DNA of 64,000 nt from Streptomyces rhizoryzae (GTDB lineage: Bacteria > Actinomycetota > Actinomycetes > Streptomycetales > Streptomycetaceae). The position numbers and the translations under genes were made by a program. The stretch lies in the NCBI RefSeq assembly GCF_023155275.1, contig NZ_JALMUV010000003.1, forward strand, positions 186,001 to 250,000, written 5' to 3'. Numbering within the stretch: the first letter of the stretch is position 1; each line of letters opens with the position of its first letter. Positions 16,130 to 24,779 of the stretch are shown here, piece after piece. The notes under the pieces were generated by a model. The model was not told where the DNA came from, did no database searches, and worked only from the letters and a program-made list of their open reading frames with translations.

Positions 16130-17323
16130 ATGACGCACACCGACCCCTCGACGGACGCCCACCCGCACGCCACCTCCGCGGGGCGGCACGAGCCCCTGCG
16201 CCAGGCCGGGGACGAACTGGCCGATGCCACCGTCGCCGCGCTCTTCGACCGCGGGGAGGTGGGCACGTTCAACACCCTGATGCGCTACGTCTCCACCGCA
16301 GGCGCGCCGCTTCCGGACGGACTGCCCGACGTGGCCCGCGACTACCTGGAGGCCACCGCCGCCCCGCCCGCCTGGGTGGACTGGGCGGAGATGGAGAAGG
16401 CCCGCCTGTTCTTCCTCGACAACAACGTGCACATCTCCACGGCCCTGTCGTTCGCCGCCATGCCCGCCTGCTACGTCGTGCCCCATGTCGCGAAGCTGCT
16501 GTCGACCACGCACGGACTGAACTACCCGTCCAAACGGATGGCGGAGACCGGCCAGTTCACGGTCTACCTGATGCAGCCGGACGCCTTCGAGGCCGGCGGC
16601 CGCTTCGTCCCCGCCGCCCAGAAGGTCCGGCTCCTGCACGCCGCCGTCCGGCACCACCTCACCCGCGAGGACCGGTGGGACACCGCGGCCTTCGGCACGC
16701 CGATCTGCCAGGAGGACATGATCGGCGGGCAGATGTTCTTCTCCCTGCTGGTCCTGGACAGCCTGCACCGCCTCGGCATCCACATGTCGGCGGAGGGCGC
16801 GGAAGCGTACTACTACGCCTGGCGCGTGGTCGGCGCCATGCTCGGCGTCAACCAGGACGCGGTGCCCCGGTCCCTGGAGGAGGCCCGCCGCTTCCTGGAC
16901 GGGTACCTGATCCGGTACATGGGCCCCTCGGCGGAAGGCGCGCACCTGACGCGGCAGCTCATCGACCTCTACGAGGAGGTCGTACCGGGCACCTTCTTCG
17001 ACCCGATCGTCTCCGCACTCATCCGTTACCTCGTCGGCGACACCTGCGCCGACTGGCTCCAGGTGCCCCGGACCTCCTGGGACAGCGTCGTCAAGGCCGT
17101 ACCGCACCTGCTCGGCGTGCTGGAAACCGTCGAGGACCGCTCACCGCTGGGTGCCTGGGCGCTGGACCGCCTCGGCCACCTCACCACCCTCTTCGAAATC
17201 TCCTCCCTCACCCGCGGACGCGTGATGCACTACGCGATCCCCGAAGAGCTGAAGAAGGACTTCGGGGTCTCCGCGGCGCGCCGCACCCAGCGATGGAACC
17301 CGCCGGCCCCGACCGTTCCGTAG
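16130..17323 (+). CDS. Lcp-like heme-dependent oxygenase (DUF2236, latex-clearing-protein family)
   Basis: The protein has 397 residues and no signal peptide. DUF2236 fills about residues 80-350. The Lcp heme-pocket pattern is present: Arg136 and Thr140 (SKRMAET) and His170 and Arg174 (LLHAAVR), matching R164, T168, H198 and R202 of Streptomyces Lcp. The lysine that caps the heme in closed Lcp (K167) is Glu139 here. Lcp cleaves polyisoprene outside the cell. This copy has no secretion signal, so a cytoplasmic isoprenoid is a better guess. It starts 74 bases after the polyprenyl synthase, and CGGAG precedes the ATG. Prenyl substrate is inference. Confidence 0.8.
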   Translation: MTHTDPSTDAHPHATSAGRHEPLRQAGDELADATVAALFDRGEVGTFNTLMRYVSTAGAPLPDGLPDVARDYLEATAAPPAWVDWAEMEKARLFFLDNNVHISTALSFAAMPACYVVPHVAKLLSTTHGLNYPSKRMAETGQFTVYLMQPDAFEAGGRFVPAAQKVRLLHAAVRHHLTREDRWDTAAFGTPICQEDMIGGQMFFSLLVLDSLHRLGIHMSAEGAEAYYYAWRVVGAMLGVNQDAVPRSLEEARRFLDGYLIRYMGPSAEGAHLTRQLIDLYEEVVPGTFFDPIVSALIRYLVGDTCADWLQVPRTSWDSVVKAVPHLLGVLETVEDRSPLGAWALDRLGHLTTLFEISSLTRGRVMHYAIPEELKKDFGVSAARRTQRWNPPAPTVP

Positions 17324-17442
17324 CCTTCAACTCCGGTGCATGGCAGCCACGTTGTCCGGGATCCGGACAGCAAGCACCCCTCATGTGTCCCTCCTGCACC
17401 CCTCGGGCACGCCCGGCCAGGCGCTGTGGCAGGGTGGCGCCC

Positions 17443-17853
17443 ATGAAGGGAAGACGGGGGATGTCCAAGAAGGCCGGGGCGGGCGTACTCCTGCTGGGGG
17501 TGGCGGCCGCGGTGGTGGCCGGGGTGCACGACGAGCGCCGGGCGCAGGCCAGGGAAGAGGGGCGGGCATGGGCCGCGTCGTACTACCCGAAGGCGCGTGC
17601 CGAGATCGCCGCCGAGGAGCGGCGGCGCCGCGTGCAGGAGCAGACGGCCTGGCGGGAGCGGCACAGGCAGGCCGGTTGCGGCGCGCAGCCGCAGAGCCGG
17701 TGGTGCCTGCCGGCCGACCACGTACCCCGTCTGGTCGTCCGCGCCTACGCCCTGACCGCGTGCGACGGGATGGCCGAGCGGAAGCACCCGGGGTGGTACG
17801 CGGCGGACTGGCGGCGGGGGTGCGAGGAGCGCAGGGGCAACGCGCGCCGGTAG
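17443..17853 (+). CDS. hypothetical membrane-anchored protein
   Basis: The protein has up to 136 residues. After a basic start ([14 protein letters not shown]) comes one hydrophobic helix ([14 protein letters not shown]), then a charged coiled-coil-like stretch ([20 protein letters not shown]). The C-terminal part has four cysteines (AGCG, RWCL, TACD, RGCE), which may form two disulfides outside the cell. A second in-frame ATG at 17461 would remove six residues. No family recognised. It is convergent with the old yellow enzyme gene, and a strong hairpin lies between them. Confidence 0.6.
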   Translation: MKGRRGMSKKAGAGVLLLGVAAAVVAGVHDERRAQAREEGRAWAASYYPKARAEIAAEERRRRVQEQTAWRERHRQAGCGAQPQSRWCLPADHVPRLVVRAYALTACDGMAERKHPGWYAADWRRGCEERRGNARR

Positions 17854-17903
17854 GGGGCGGGTTGGGGTTGCCGAGGGGCCGGCGGCCGGGCGCCCGGCGG
17901 AGC

Positions 17904-17944
17904 GTGCCGCAGGGGGCGTGGGTCCCCCCCCCCCCCCGCGGCAC
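17904..17944. terminator. bidirectional stem-loop containing a 14-C run
   Basis: GTGCCGC at 17904-17910 pairs with GCGGCAC at 17938-17944, and the flanking GGGGG pairs with part of the C tract. The uninterrupted C run spans 17924-17937. The hairpin separates two convergent genes. Neither side has a T tract. Confidence 0.5.
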
Positions 17945-17986
17945 GGGCTCCGCCGTCGGCACAGGCTGCGCCGTCGGCGCCGGGTG

Positions 17987-19114
17987 CTAGCTCAGCGTCC
18001 TCAGCGCCGCCGCGTCGTACGGCTTGAGCTCGTCGAAGCGGCCCCCCAGGACCTTCGCCGCCCACTCCGGGTCCTGGAGCAGGGCCCGGCCGACGGCGAC
18101 CAGGTCGAACTCGTCGCGCTCCAGGCGGTCGAGGAGGTTGTCGATGCTCCGGACCGGGGACCCCTCGCCCTTGAACGCGCTGAGGAAGTCCCCGTCGAGG
18201 CCGACCGAGCCGACGGTGATGGCGGGCTTGCCGGTGAGCTTCTTCGTCCAGCCCGCGAGGTTGAGGTCCGAGTCGTCGAACTCCGGGAGCCAGTAGCGCC
18301 GGGTGGAGGCGTGGAAGGCGTCGACGCCGGCCTCGGCGAGCGGGGTCAGGATCGCCGCCAGTTCGTCCGGGGTCTCGGCGAGCCTGGCGTCGTAGACCTC
18401 CTGCTTCCACTGCGAGTAGCGGAAGATCACCGGGAAGCCGGGGGAGACGGCAGCGCGGACCGCGGCCACGATCTCGGCCGCGAACGTGGTGCGGGCCACG
18501 GGATCGCCCCCGTAGGCGTCGGTGCGCCGGTTCGTCCCCGCCCACAGGAACTGGTCGATGAGGTAGCCGTGCGCGCCGTGCAGTTCGACGCCGTCGAAGC
18601 CGATGCGTTCGGCGTCCGCGGCGGCAGTGGCGAAGGCGGCGATGACGTCGTCCAGGTCGCGCCGGGTCATCGCCTTGCCGGTGCCCTCGGTGCCGTCCAC
18701 GCGGATGCCGGACGGGCCGACGGCCGGGGCGTCGGGGAAGGGCGGTTCGCCCTGCTTGCGGACCATGCCGATGTGCCACAGCTGCGGCACGATCGTGCCG
18801 CCCGCCGCGTGCACGGCCTCGGCGACCTTCGCCCACCCCGCCAGCTGCTCCGCGCCGTGGAACCGCGGCACCCGGTCGTGCTGCCCGGCCGAGTCGTGGC
18901 CGACGTAGGTCCCCTCGGTGACGATCAGGCCCACGCCCGCGCCGGCGCGCCGGGCGTAGTACGACCGCACGTCGTCCCCGGGCACGCCGCCCGGGGAGAA
19001 CATCCGGGTCATGGGCGCCATCACGATGCGGTTCGGGACGGTCAGGCCGTTCAGCTCGACGGGCCGGGAAAGGATCTCGGCCGCGCGGGAGGCGGCGGAC
19101 GCGGCGACGGACAC
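17987..19114 (-). CDS. NADH:flavin oxidoreductase, old yellow enzyme family
   Basis: The protein has 375 residues from a GTG at 19114 with GAGGAG seven bases upstream. It is a TIM barrel with FMN-binding signature ([20 protein letters not shown]). The active-site pattern [15 protein letters not shown] follows at about residue 175 and RYSQWKQ at about 230. Such enzymes reduce the C=C bond of enones or nitroesters with NAD(P)H. A palindrome GGTGCG/CGCACC at 19143-19156 lies 29 bases upstream and may be an operator. No regulator is adjacent. Substrate unknown. Confidence 0.9.
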   Translation of the reverse strand: MSVAASAASRAAEILSRPVELNGLTVPNRIVMAPMTRMFSPGGVPGDDVRSYYARRAGAGVGLIVTEGTYVGHDSAGQHDRVPRFHGAEQLAGWAKVAEAVHAAGGTIVPQLWHIGMVRKQGEPPFPDAPAVGPSGIRVDGTEGTGKAMTRRDLDDVIAAFATAAADAERIGFDGVELHGAHGYLIDQFLWAGTNRRTDAYGGDPVARTTFAAEIVAAVRAAVSPGFPVIFRYSQWKQEVYDARLAETPDELAAILTPLAEAGVDAFHASTRRYWLPEFDDSDLNLAGWTKKLTGKPAITVGSVGLDGDFLSAFKGEGSPVRSIDNLLDRLERDEFDLVAVGRALLQDPEWAAKVLGGRFDELKPYDAAALRTLS

Positions 19115-19462
19115 GGGGGGCTCCTCGTGGGTACCAGGGGGCGGTGCGTGCGCACCGGATGTGTGTACGCGCCAACCGTTCCGCCCGCCGCGGCATTCCT
19201 CCCGCCCGGCGCCCCGCGTTGTGATCCCGGACACGTACGGGGAGGGCGTGGCGCGGCCCGTCAGGTGACCCGCCCGGGGGAGACCGCGCGGGCCACGTCG
19301 GCGCGTGCGGCTGCCCGCTGGGCCGCGGCCGCCCGCTCGGTGGCCTCGCGCACGTGTCGCCGCCGGCACCGGCCGGTCAAGTGCGCCCGCCGAGCCGCGG
19401 GCGCACGGCACCCGCGGACCCACCGCACCGGGTGGGAACGTTTCGGCACAGCCGCGCCGTGC
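19115..19462. other. intergenic region between divergent genes
   Basis: Apart from the short palindrome near 19150 I see no gene here. It should hold the promoters of the old yellow enzyme gene and of lspA, but no clear -10/-35 pair could be named. Confidence 0.4.
19143..19156. promoter_or_regulatory. short palindrome upstream of old yellow enzyme
   Basis: GGTGCG and CGCACC flank TG, a perfect six-base inverted repeat 29 bases before the GTG. It is GC-rich and could occur by chance. Confidence 0.25.
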
Positions 19463-19503
19463 GGTGCCGTAACGTCCTCCTGTCAGGGCGACGTTACGGC
19501 ACC
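19463..19503. repeat. 14-bp perfect inverted repeat over the lspA start
   Basis: GGTGCCGTAACGTC at 19463-19476 is the exact reverse complement of GACGTTACGGCACC at 19490-19503; the loop is 13 bases. The right arm contains the ACG triplet that aligns with the start codon of other Streptomyces lspA genes. Confidence 0.9.
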
Positions 19504-20089
19504 AGCGGAGCGGATCATCACTACCGACAAGGTCACCCAGGACCAGCCCGAGGAAGCGGCAACGACAGCGGCGCCGGCCGACGGACGGCGCACGCCGAAG
19601 CAGCGCCGCCTGGTGGCACTGCTCGCGGCGGCGGTCCTCGCCTACGGGCTGGACCTCGGCAGCAAACTTCTGGTCGTCTCCCGGTTGGAAGGCCGGGAGC
19701 CCGTCGGCATCCTGGGCCGGACGCTGACGTTCCAGGTGATCCGCAACTCGGGTGCCGCCTTCAGCATGGGCGAGGCGTTCACCGCCGTCTTCACGGCCAT
19801 CGCGGTCGCGGTCGTCGTGGTCATCGTGCGGGTGGCGCGCAAGCTCCGCAGCCTCCCGTGGGCCCTCGCGCTCGGCCTGCTGCTGGGCGGCGCGCTCGGC
19901 AACCTCACCGACCGGCTCTTCCGGTCGCCCGGCGTCTTCCGCGGCCACGTCGTCGACTTCATCTCCGTCGAGCACTTCGCGGTGTTCAACCTCGCCGACT
20001 CCGCCATCGTCTGCGGCGGCATCCTGGCGGTGCTGCTGTCCTTCCTGGGCCGCGCCCTGGACGGCACGTCCCCGAAGGACCCGGGCTAG
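19496..20089 (+). CDS. lspA: lipoprotein signal peptidase (signal peptidase II), unusual start
   Basis: The sequence encodes LspA with four membrane helices. [13 protein letters not shown] is followed by [11 protein letters not shown], and the catalytic aspartates lie in GHVVDFI and FNLADSAI. It cleaves prolipoproteins after lipidation, just before the lipobox cysteine. No ATG, GTG or TTG precedes the conserved N-terminal [12 protein letters not shown]. By comparison with my memory of S. coelicolor LspA, the start would be ACG at 19496; the first legal in-frame start is GTG at 19613, which removes 39 residues but keeps all helices. The stop overlaps that of the convergent BtrH-like gene by two bases (CTAG). 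Possibly a second, decaying copy. Confidence 0.75.
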   Translation, partial: TAPAERIITTDKVTQDQPEEAATTAAPADGRRTPKQRRLVALLAAAVLAYGLDLGSKLLVVSRLEGREPVGILGRTLTFQVIRNSGAAFSMGEAFTAVFTAIAVAVVVVIVRVARKLRSLPWALALGLLLGGALGNLTDRLFRSPGVFRGHVVDFISVEHFAVFNLADSAIVCGGILAVLLSFLGRALDGTSPKDPG

Positions 20090-21069
20090 AGCAGGCTGAG
20101 TGCCTGCATCGCCTCGTGTTCGATGCGCGAGAGCTCCTGGAGGAGGGAGCCGGCCCGTGCGAGGTTCTCCGCGTCGCCGGATTCCCCTGCCGCCGCGATG
20201 AGGGCGGCCACCTGCGTCCAGAGGGTGGCGGCCTCGGTGTACAGGCGGTGGCCGGTGCGCAGGTGGCTGCCGCCGATCAGCTCGGCGCACTCGGCGAGGA
20301 AGTCCCGGTAGAGATTGCGGAACAGGGCGCCGCCGGTGCCGGCCCGCTCCATGAGGGCGGCGGCCCGTGGCAGGTCCTCCCGCGGATTGCCGCTGCGCCG
20401 CAGCCACTTCGGCACCTGCGTGGCGGTCTTCTCGATACCCCGGTGGCCCAGGTTCGCGATGGGCGGGCGCAAGAAGGCGTCGGCGCAGGACGTGATCGCG
20501 GGGACGATCCGCTCCTGCGGCGGCCTCATGCCACGGGGCACGGTGACGGTGAACGAGCGGTGCCTGGCGGTCATGGGGCCGCGCTCGGCCCTGGCCCTGG
20601 CCAGGCTGGCCCGACTGGTGGTGACGGCGCCGCCCTGCTGGTCGGTGTCCACCAGGTAGGCGTCCTGTTCGTCGTAGCCGTACATGGCCACGACGTGGCC
20701 GCCGAAGTGCACCTTGGTGCTGAAGTACTCCAGGTGGTAGCTGTCGAGTTGGAGGGCGACCGGCCGGCCGGCGTCGAGGGGTGCTGCGACGTTCTGCCAC
20801 GCCTTGCGTGGGGAAGCGGTCTCCTGGACCGAGAGATCGAGCCCGAGCGTGGCGGCCAGGTTCCTGGTGAGCTCGAACGGCTTGACCCGGCCTCCCAGGA
20901 AGGGAAAGTCCATGCTTTTGCTGTCCCAGTACAGGAAGGACAGCCCGGACCCCAGCCCGAACAGCATGGGCTCGGACACGTCGAGTCCCTCGTGCCGCAG
21001 CAGCACGCCCAGCGCCGTCGTCTCGCAGTGCTGCATACCGCGGGCCTCGACGTCTTTCACCACGGGCAT
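20086..21069 (-). CDS. BtrH-like N-terminal domain / DUF4872 protein
   Basis: The protein has 327 residues. The N-terminal part has a papain-like arrangement: Cys15 (MQHCETTAL), His125 ([14 protein letters not shown]) and Asp142 (LVDTDQQ). This matches the BtrH_N family, in which BtrH transfers an acyl group from a carrier protein to an aminoglycoside. The C-terminal 180 residues match DUF4872 and are mostly helical. AAGGAG lies ten bases before the ATG at 21069; another ATG nine bases upstream is possible. No carrier protein or aminoglycoside gene is nearby, so the substrate is unknown; amide-forming or amide-cleaving chemistry is the family-based guess. Confidence 0.75.
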   Translation of the reverse strand: MPVVKDVEARGMQHCETTALGVLLRHEGLDVSEPMLFGLGSGLSFLYWDSKSMDFPFLGGRVKPFELTRNLAATLGLDLSVQETASPRKAWQNVAAPLDAGRPVALQLDSYHLEYFSTKVHFGGHVVAMYGYDEQDAYLVDTDQQGGAVTTSRASLARARAERGPMTARHRSFTVTVPRGMRPPQERIVPAITSCADAFLRPPIANLGHRGIEKTATQVPKWLRRSGNPREDLPRAAALMERAGTGGALFRNLYRDFLAECAELIGGSHLRTGHRLYTEAATLWTQVAALIAAAGESGDAENLARAGSLLQELSRIEHEAMQALSLL

Positions 21070-21124
21070 CCCGCGCATTCTCCTTCTCTCACCTGACGGT
21101 GACGCCGCAGCCGGGTGTACCGGA

Positions 21125-21523
21125 TTACCGAGTCGCTCGGCGCTGGGCGAGGCGGCGCACGAGCAGGGGGACGACGGTTCCTGCCAGGAGGGCGGCGAGC
21201 GGTACGGCGACGTTCGTCCACGGGGCCCGGAGGGGTTTGTAGGTGGCGGTGCCGTCCTTGATCTCGATGTAGCCGCGGGGCCGGGCGCCGCCGCCCCCTG
21301 CTCCGCCGGTGGGGGCGGCTCCGGTTCCGGGGTCCACGCCCCCGGCGAACCCGAAGCCGATCTCGGCGACCGGAATGACCGTGATGCCGTCGCCGGTGAC
21401 GGGTTCACCGAAGACGGCCGACACCGAGGCCCGGGCACCGAGCCGTTGGGCCAGCCCTTCCCTCAAGGGTGCGGCCGCGTCAGTCTGCGGGACGGGCTGG
21501 TCAGGCGTGTTCGAGCCGGTCAT
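21125..21523 (-). CDS. GerW/YtfJ-family sporulation-associated protein
   Basis: The protein has 132 residues. The YtfJ core is clear (AQRLGARASVSAVFGEPVTG and GITVIPVAEIGFGFAGG), followed by a Gly-rich loop and a C-terminal membrane helix (NVAVPLAALLAGTVVPLLVR). In Bacillus the GerW family acts in spore germination; its molecular role is unclear. GGAGG precedes the ATG by six bases. It starts 440 bases from the divergent ABC-F gene and ends 56 bases before the BtrH-like gene on the same strand, so the two may be co-transcribed. Confidence 0.85.
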   Translation of the reverse strand: MTGSNTPDQPVPQTDAAAPLREGLAQRLGARASVSAVFGEPVTGDGITVIPVAEIGFGFAGGVDPGTGAAPTGGAGGGGARPRGYIEIKDGTATYKPLRAPWTNVAVPLAALLAGTVVPLLVRRLAQRRATR

Positions 21524-21881
21524 CGAATGCCTCCGGGGTGGCGGGTGCGGCGGTACCGAGGATAGAGGGTGCCTGGCAGGGGACGCATCCGGATCGGTTG
21601 CGTAGGGCAGGGAGTCGGACAGGCCGCGGCTGCCCGCGAAACCCCTGACGACGAAGACTGGTTGACGCGCCGCCGGGCGGCGGCAAGCGCGGCTGGGTGA
21701 ACCAGCGCTGCCGGTCTCGACCAGGTGCGAACGGGCCGCCAGGCACCCGTGCCAGGCACCCTGCCGCAGCGACAGGCCGCCGAAGCGGCCCCCGACGGAC
21801 ACCACCGTCCAGCCGCCCCGGCCATGGGGGAACATGCCGCGCCTCGACACCCCACCCCCGGCATCGGTTACCGTTGTCGGC

Positions 21882-21905
21882 ATGTCTACGCCCCGAGTTT
21901 CCTAG
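21882..21905 (+). CDS. seven-residue leader peptide before ABC-F gene
   Basis: ATG at 21882 begins MSTPRVS followed by TAG at 21903-21905. Three bases after the stop, a terminator-like hairpin starts. Short leader peptides in this position control several ABC-F resistance genes (for example msr- and vga-type). Translation is inferred; no strong ribosome binding site is seen, and a leaderless start is possible. Confidence 0.45.
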   Translation: MSTPRVS

Positions 21906-21908
21906 CTG

Positions 21909-21946
21909 AGGACCCGCTTCCACGCCAGAAGTGTGTCCTTTTGCTT
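21909..21946 (+). terminator. attenuator-like hairpin upstream of the ABC-F gene
   Basis: AGGAC at 21909-21913 pairs with GTCCT at 21935-21939, and inside it CGCTTC pairs with GAAGTG around the loop CACGCCA. TTTGCTTT follows directly. The hairpin ends 18 bases before the ABC-F ATG, where a normal terminator would serve no purpose unless regulated. Confidence 0.55.
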
Positions 21947-21963
21947 TCTCGGAGCGTTACTTC

Positions 21964-23568
21964 ATGATTACCGTTCGTGGTGCCGAGCTGCGTGCGGGCG
22001 CCCGCCTGCTGCTCTCCGGCATCTCCTTCACCGTGTCCCCCGGCGACCGCATCGGCCTGGTCGGCCGCAACGGCGCGGGCAAGACCACCCTCCTCACGGC
22101 CCTGGCCGGACAGGCGCGGCCCGCCGCCGGCGCGATCACCCGGAGCGGCCCGGTCGGATTCCTGGCCCAGGACTCCCGGGCCGCCGACCCCTCCGCGACC
22201 GCCCTGGACCGGATCCTGTCCGCCCGCGGCCTGGACAGCGCCCTGCGCACCCTGCGCCGGGCCGAGGCGGCGATGGCCGCCGCGGCCGGGCCGGCGGCGC
22301 TCCAGCGGGCGATGGACGCCTACGCCCGCGCGGAGACCGCGTTCCAGGCAGGTGGCGGCTACGCGGCCGAGGCCGAGGCGGCCCGCGTCGCCGACGGACT
22401 GGGCCTGCCCCGGCGGGTGCTGGGCGAGCCCGTCGGCGCCCTGTCCGGCGGACAGAAGCGCCGGGTGGAACTCGCCCGCATCCTGTTCTCCGGGCACGAC
22501 GGCACCCTGCTGCTCGACGAGCCGACCAACCACCTGGACGTCGACTCGCTCGCCTGGCTGCGCACGTTCCTCCTCAACCACCAGGGCGGCCTGATGGTGA
22601 TCAGCCACGACACGTCCCTGCTCGCGGCCGTCGCCAACCGGGTCTTCCACCTGGACCCCACCCGGGCGACGATCGACATCCACAACACCGGCTGGGCCAC
22701 GTACCTGGCCCAGCGGGAGGCGGACCGGCGGCGCCGCGAGCGGGAGCGGGCCAACGCCGAACGCAAGGCCGCCGCCCTGCACGCCCAGGCGGACAAGATG
22801 AAGGCCCGCTCCGCCACCGCGGTCATGGCCAAGAGCATGGCCCGGCGGGCCGACCGGATGCTGGCCGAACTCGAACCGGCCCGGCGCACCGAGAAGACCG
22901 CGAAGATCCGGCTGCCCGAACCGGCACCGTGCGGCCGCATGCCGCTCGGAGCGGTCAGCCTGGCCAAGTCCTACGGTGACCACCGGGTCCTGAACGGCGT
23001 GGACCTGGCCGTCGAGCGCGGCAGCCGCCTGGTGATCCTCGGACTCAACGGTACGGGCAAGACCACCCTGCTGCGACTCCTCGCCGGTGCCGAACGGCCC
23101 GACGCCGGGCGGGTGGTGCACGGTCAGGGGCTGCGCCTGGGCTACTTCGCCCAGGAACACGACACCCTCGCGCCCGGCCGCACGGTCCGGCAGAACCTGG
23201 CCGATGCCGCGCCGCACCTGACCGACGGCGAAGTGCGGCGGGTGCTGGGCGCGTTCCTGTTCTCCGGCGACGACGCGGACAAACGGGCGGAGGTCCTGTC
23301 CGGTGGCGAGAAGACCCGCCTGGCCCTGGCCGGCCTGGTCCACTCCGGCGCCAACGTCCTGCTGCTGGACGAGCCGACCAACAACCTCGACCCGGCGTCC
23401 CGCGACGAGGTACTGGCCGCGGTCGGCGCGTACCCCGGCGCGATGGTGATGGTCACCCACGACGAGGGCGCCCTCGATGCCCTGCGCCCCGACCGCGTCC
23501 TGCTCCTGCCGGACGCCGACGAGGACCTGTGGAGCGAGGACTACCGCGACCTGGTCGCCCTCGCCTGA
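21964..23568 (+). CDS. ABC-F family ATPase (ribosome-associated)
   Basis: The protein has 534 residues and two ABC domains on one chain and no membrane segment. Walker A1 is GRNGAGKTT at about 34-42, and the first signature LSGGQKRRVELARILFSG with LLLDEPTNHLD is clear. Walker A2 is GLNGTGKTT, followed by LSGGEKTRLALAGLVHSG and LLLDEPTNNLD. The linker between the domains (about 255-315) is long, charged and helical, as in proteins that enter the ribosomal E site. ABC-F proteins either tune translation or dislodge ribosome-targeting antibiotics. The leader peptide and hairpin just upstream favour the protective role, but sequence alone does not name the drug. Confidence 0.9.
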   Translation: MITVRGAELRAGARLLLSGISFTVSPGDRIGLVGRNGAGKTTLLTALAGQARPAAGAITRSGPVGFLAQDSRAADPSATALDRILSARGLDSALRTLRRAEAAMAAAAGPAALQRAMDAYARAETAFQAGGGYAAEAEAARVADGLGLPRRVLGEPVGALSGGQKRRVELARILFSGHDGTLLLDEPTNHLDVDSLAWLRTFLLNHQGGLMVISHDTSLLAAVANRVFHLDPTRATIDIHNTGWATYLAQREADRRRRERERANAERKAAALHAQADKMKARSATAVMAKSMARRADRMLAELEPARRTEKTAKIRLPEPAPCGRMPLGAVSLAKSYGDHRVLNGVDLAVERGSRLVILGLNGTGKTTLLRLLAGAERPDAGRVVHGQGLRLGYFAQEHDTLAPGRTVRQNLADAAPHLTDGEVRRVLGAFLFSGDDADKRAEVLSGGEKTRLALAGLVHSGANVLLLDEPTNNLDPASRDEVLAAVGAYPGAMVMVTHDEGALDALRPDRVLLLPDADEDLWSEDYRDLVALA

Positions 23569-23644
23569 GGGGTGTCCCCCTGCCCGCCCCGGCCGGGACG
23601 GCGGCCTTCCCGCCGTCCCGGCCGGGCGCGCGGCCGGCCGCCGG

Positions 23645-23953
23645 TCAATCGTTCGTCGGGTGTCCCTTGATGGCTTGGCCGATGGTCGCTTCGCTGAGGT
23701 GGAGGGTGCGGGCGAGGGTGGTCTTGTGGATGCCGTGGTCGTGGGCGGCGGAGATGGCGCGGTTGCGACGGGCGACGTGGCCCTTGCGCCGGTGCTCGCC
23801 GGCGATGGTGTGCTGGAGGAGTCGTGCCCAGGTGAGATAGGCGAGAGCTTTGCAGCGGCGGAGCGATGGGGTCAGGTCCCCGGGGCGGGGTGCGGATGAG
23901 GTGGTGCCGGCCAACGGTCCCCCTGCGGTGTGCTGTCCGGTGTGGAGCCCCAT
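23645..23953 (-). CDS. small predicted helix-turn-helix protein
   Basis: The open frame encodes 102 residues from an ATG at 23953. The C-terminal half (RNRAISAAHDHGIHKTTLAR then TLHLSEATIGQAIKG) reads as a helix-turn-helix like those in phage and plasmid repressors or resolvase tails. The N-terminal 25 residues are low in complexity and the true start may be inside (near DLTPSLRRCKALAY). No ribosome binding site is evident. The partner and function are unknown. Confidence 0.5.
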   Translation of the reverse strand: MGLHTGQHTAGGPLAGTTSSAPRPGDLTPSLRRCKALAYLTWARLLQHTIAGEHRRKGHVARRNRAISAAHDHGIHKTTLARTLHLSEATIGQAIKGHPTND

Positions 23954-24263
23954 ACCGTGACGGGTCTGTGGAAAGCGCCGCAAGAGCGCGAAATCGCCGC
24001 CCGCTTCCGCCGCCCGCGGCCGCCGGTGCCGGCCGTACCGGTCGCGGCGGTGTCGGCGGCCGCTGACCGGCGCCCCGAGGTCGTCGGTCCGCCCGGGGCG
24101 ACCCCGCCGGCTTCGCGCCGCGGGCGCGGCGAGCCCCCGCCTCCCCGTTCGAACGGCGCGCACGGAAGCGACCGATCCTCGGCTCCGCCGCTCCGGGACC
24201 GGGCGTCGCCGGGCCCGCGGGTGGCCCCGGCAGCGCCCGGCCTTCCGCTCGGTGGGTTGCCGG
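23954..24263. other. intergenic region, no supported gene
   Basis: All frames here are GC-rich low-complexity sequence with no recognisable family. No repeats or strong hairpins were noticed. Confidence 0.4.
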
Positions 24264-24707
24264 TCAGCCCGACCGCACGGAATCCAGCAGTGTGATGCAC
24301 CGGTCGAGCAGGCCGACCAGGGTTGCCCGTTCCTCGTCGGTGAACTCGGCGGCCAGTGCGCGTTCCACCCGTACGGCCCGGGCGTCGGCGTTCTCCATCA
24401 CGGCGCGGCCCTCGTCGGTCAGGCGGATCTCCAGGACGTTCCGGTGCCATTCGTGCGGGGTGCGCTGGATGAGGCCGCGCTCCTGGAGGTTCTTGAGCAC
24501 CGTGTTCATGGTGGGGGGCGTCACCCCGCACGCCCGGGCCAGCGCCGCGGCCGAGATACCGGGGCGCTCGGCGCTGTGCAGCAGGGCCGCGTACTGCGGA
24601 ACCGTCAGGCCGGCCGGCTTCAGCGCCGCGTTCTTGGCGCCGTTGAGGGCCTGCTCGGCGCGCTTGAGGGAGGATCCGAGGCGCTCGGACACGGGCATGG
24701 ACGTCAT
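24264..24707 (-). CDS. MarR family transcriptional regulator
   Basis: The protein has 147 residues. The winged helix-turn-helix spans about residues 30-95 (LTVPQYAALLHSAERPGISA, then PPTMNTVLKNLQERGLIQRT, then LTDEGRAVMENADAR). The ATG at 24707 is preferred; a second one at 24698 is possible, and the frame is open upstream without a start signal. It is divergent to the secreted beta-propeller gene, and a palindrome in the shared region fits its operator. Effector unknown. Confidence 0.85.
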   Translation of the reverse strand: MTSMPVSERLGSSLKRAEQALNGAKNAALKPAGLTVPQYAALLHSAERPGISAAALARACGVTPPTMNTVLKNLQERGLIQRTPHEWHRNVLEIRLTDEGRAVMENADARAVRVERALAAEFTDEERATLVGLLDRCITLLDSVRSG

Positions 24708-24779
24708 CCCCGCATCGTATCGGCCGTATAGCAGAGAAGACCTCGACCAGCAATGTGGATCCATATGAGGGTTAGTTTA

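Noticed and set aside
17987..20800. 937-codon minus-strand frame covering several genes
   Set aside because: Only the part from the GTG at 19114 is the old yellow enzyme. The rest is antisense to lspA and out of frame with the BtrH-like gene.
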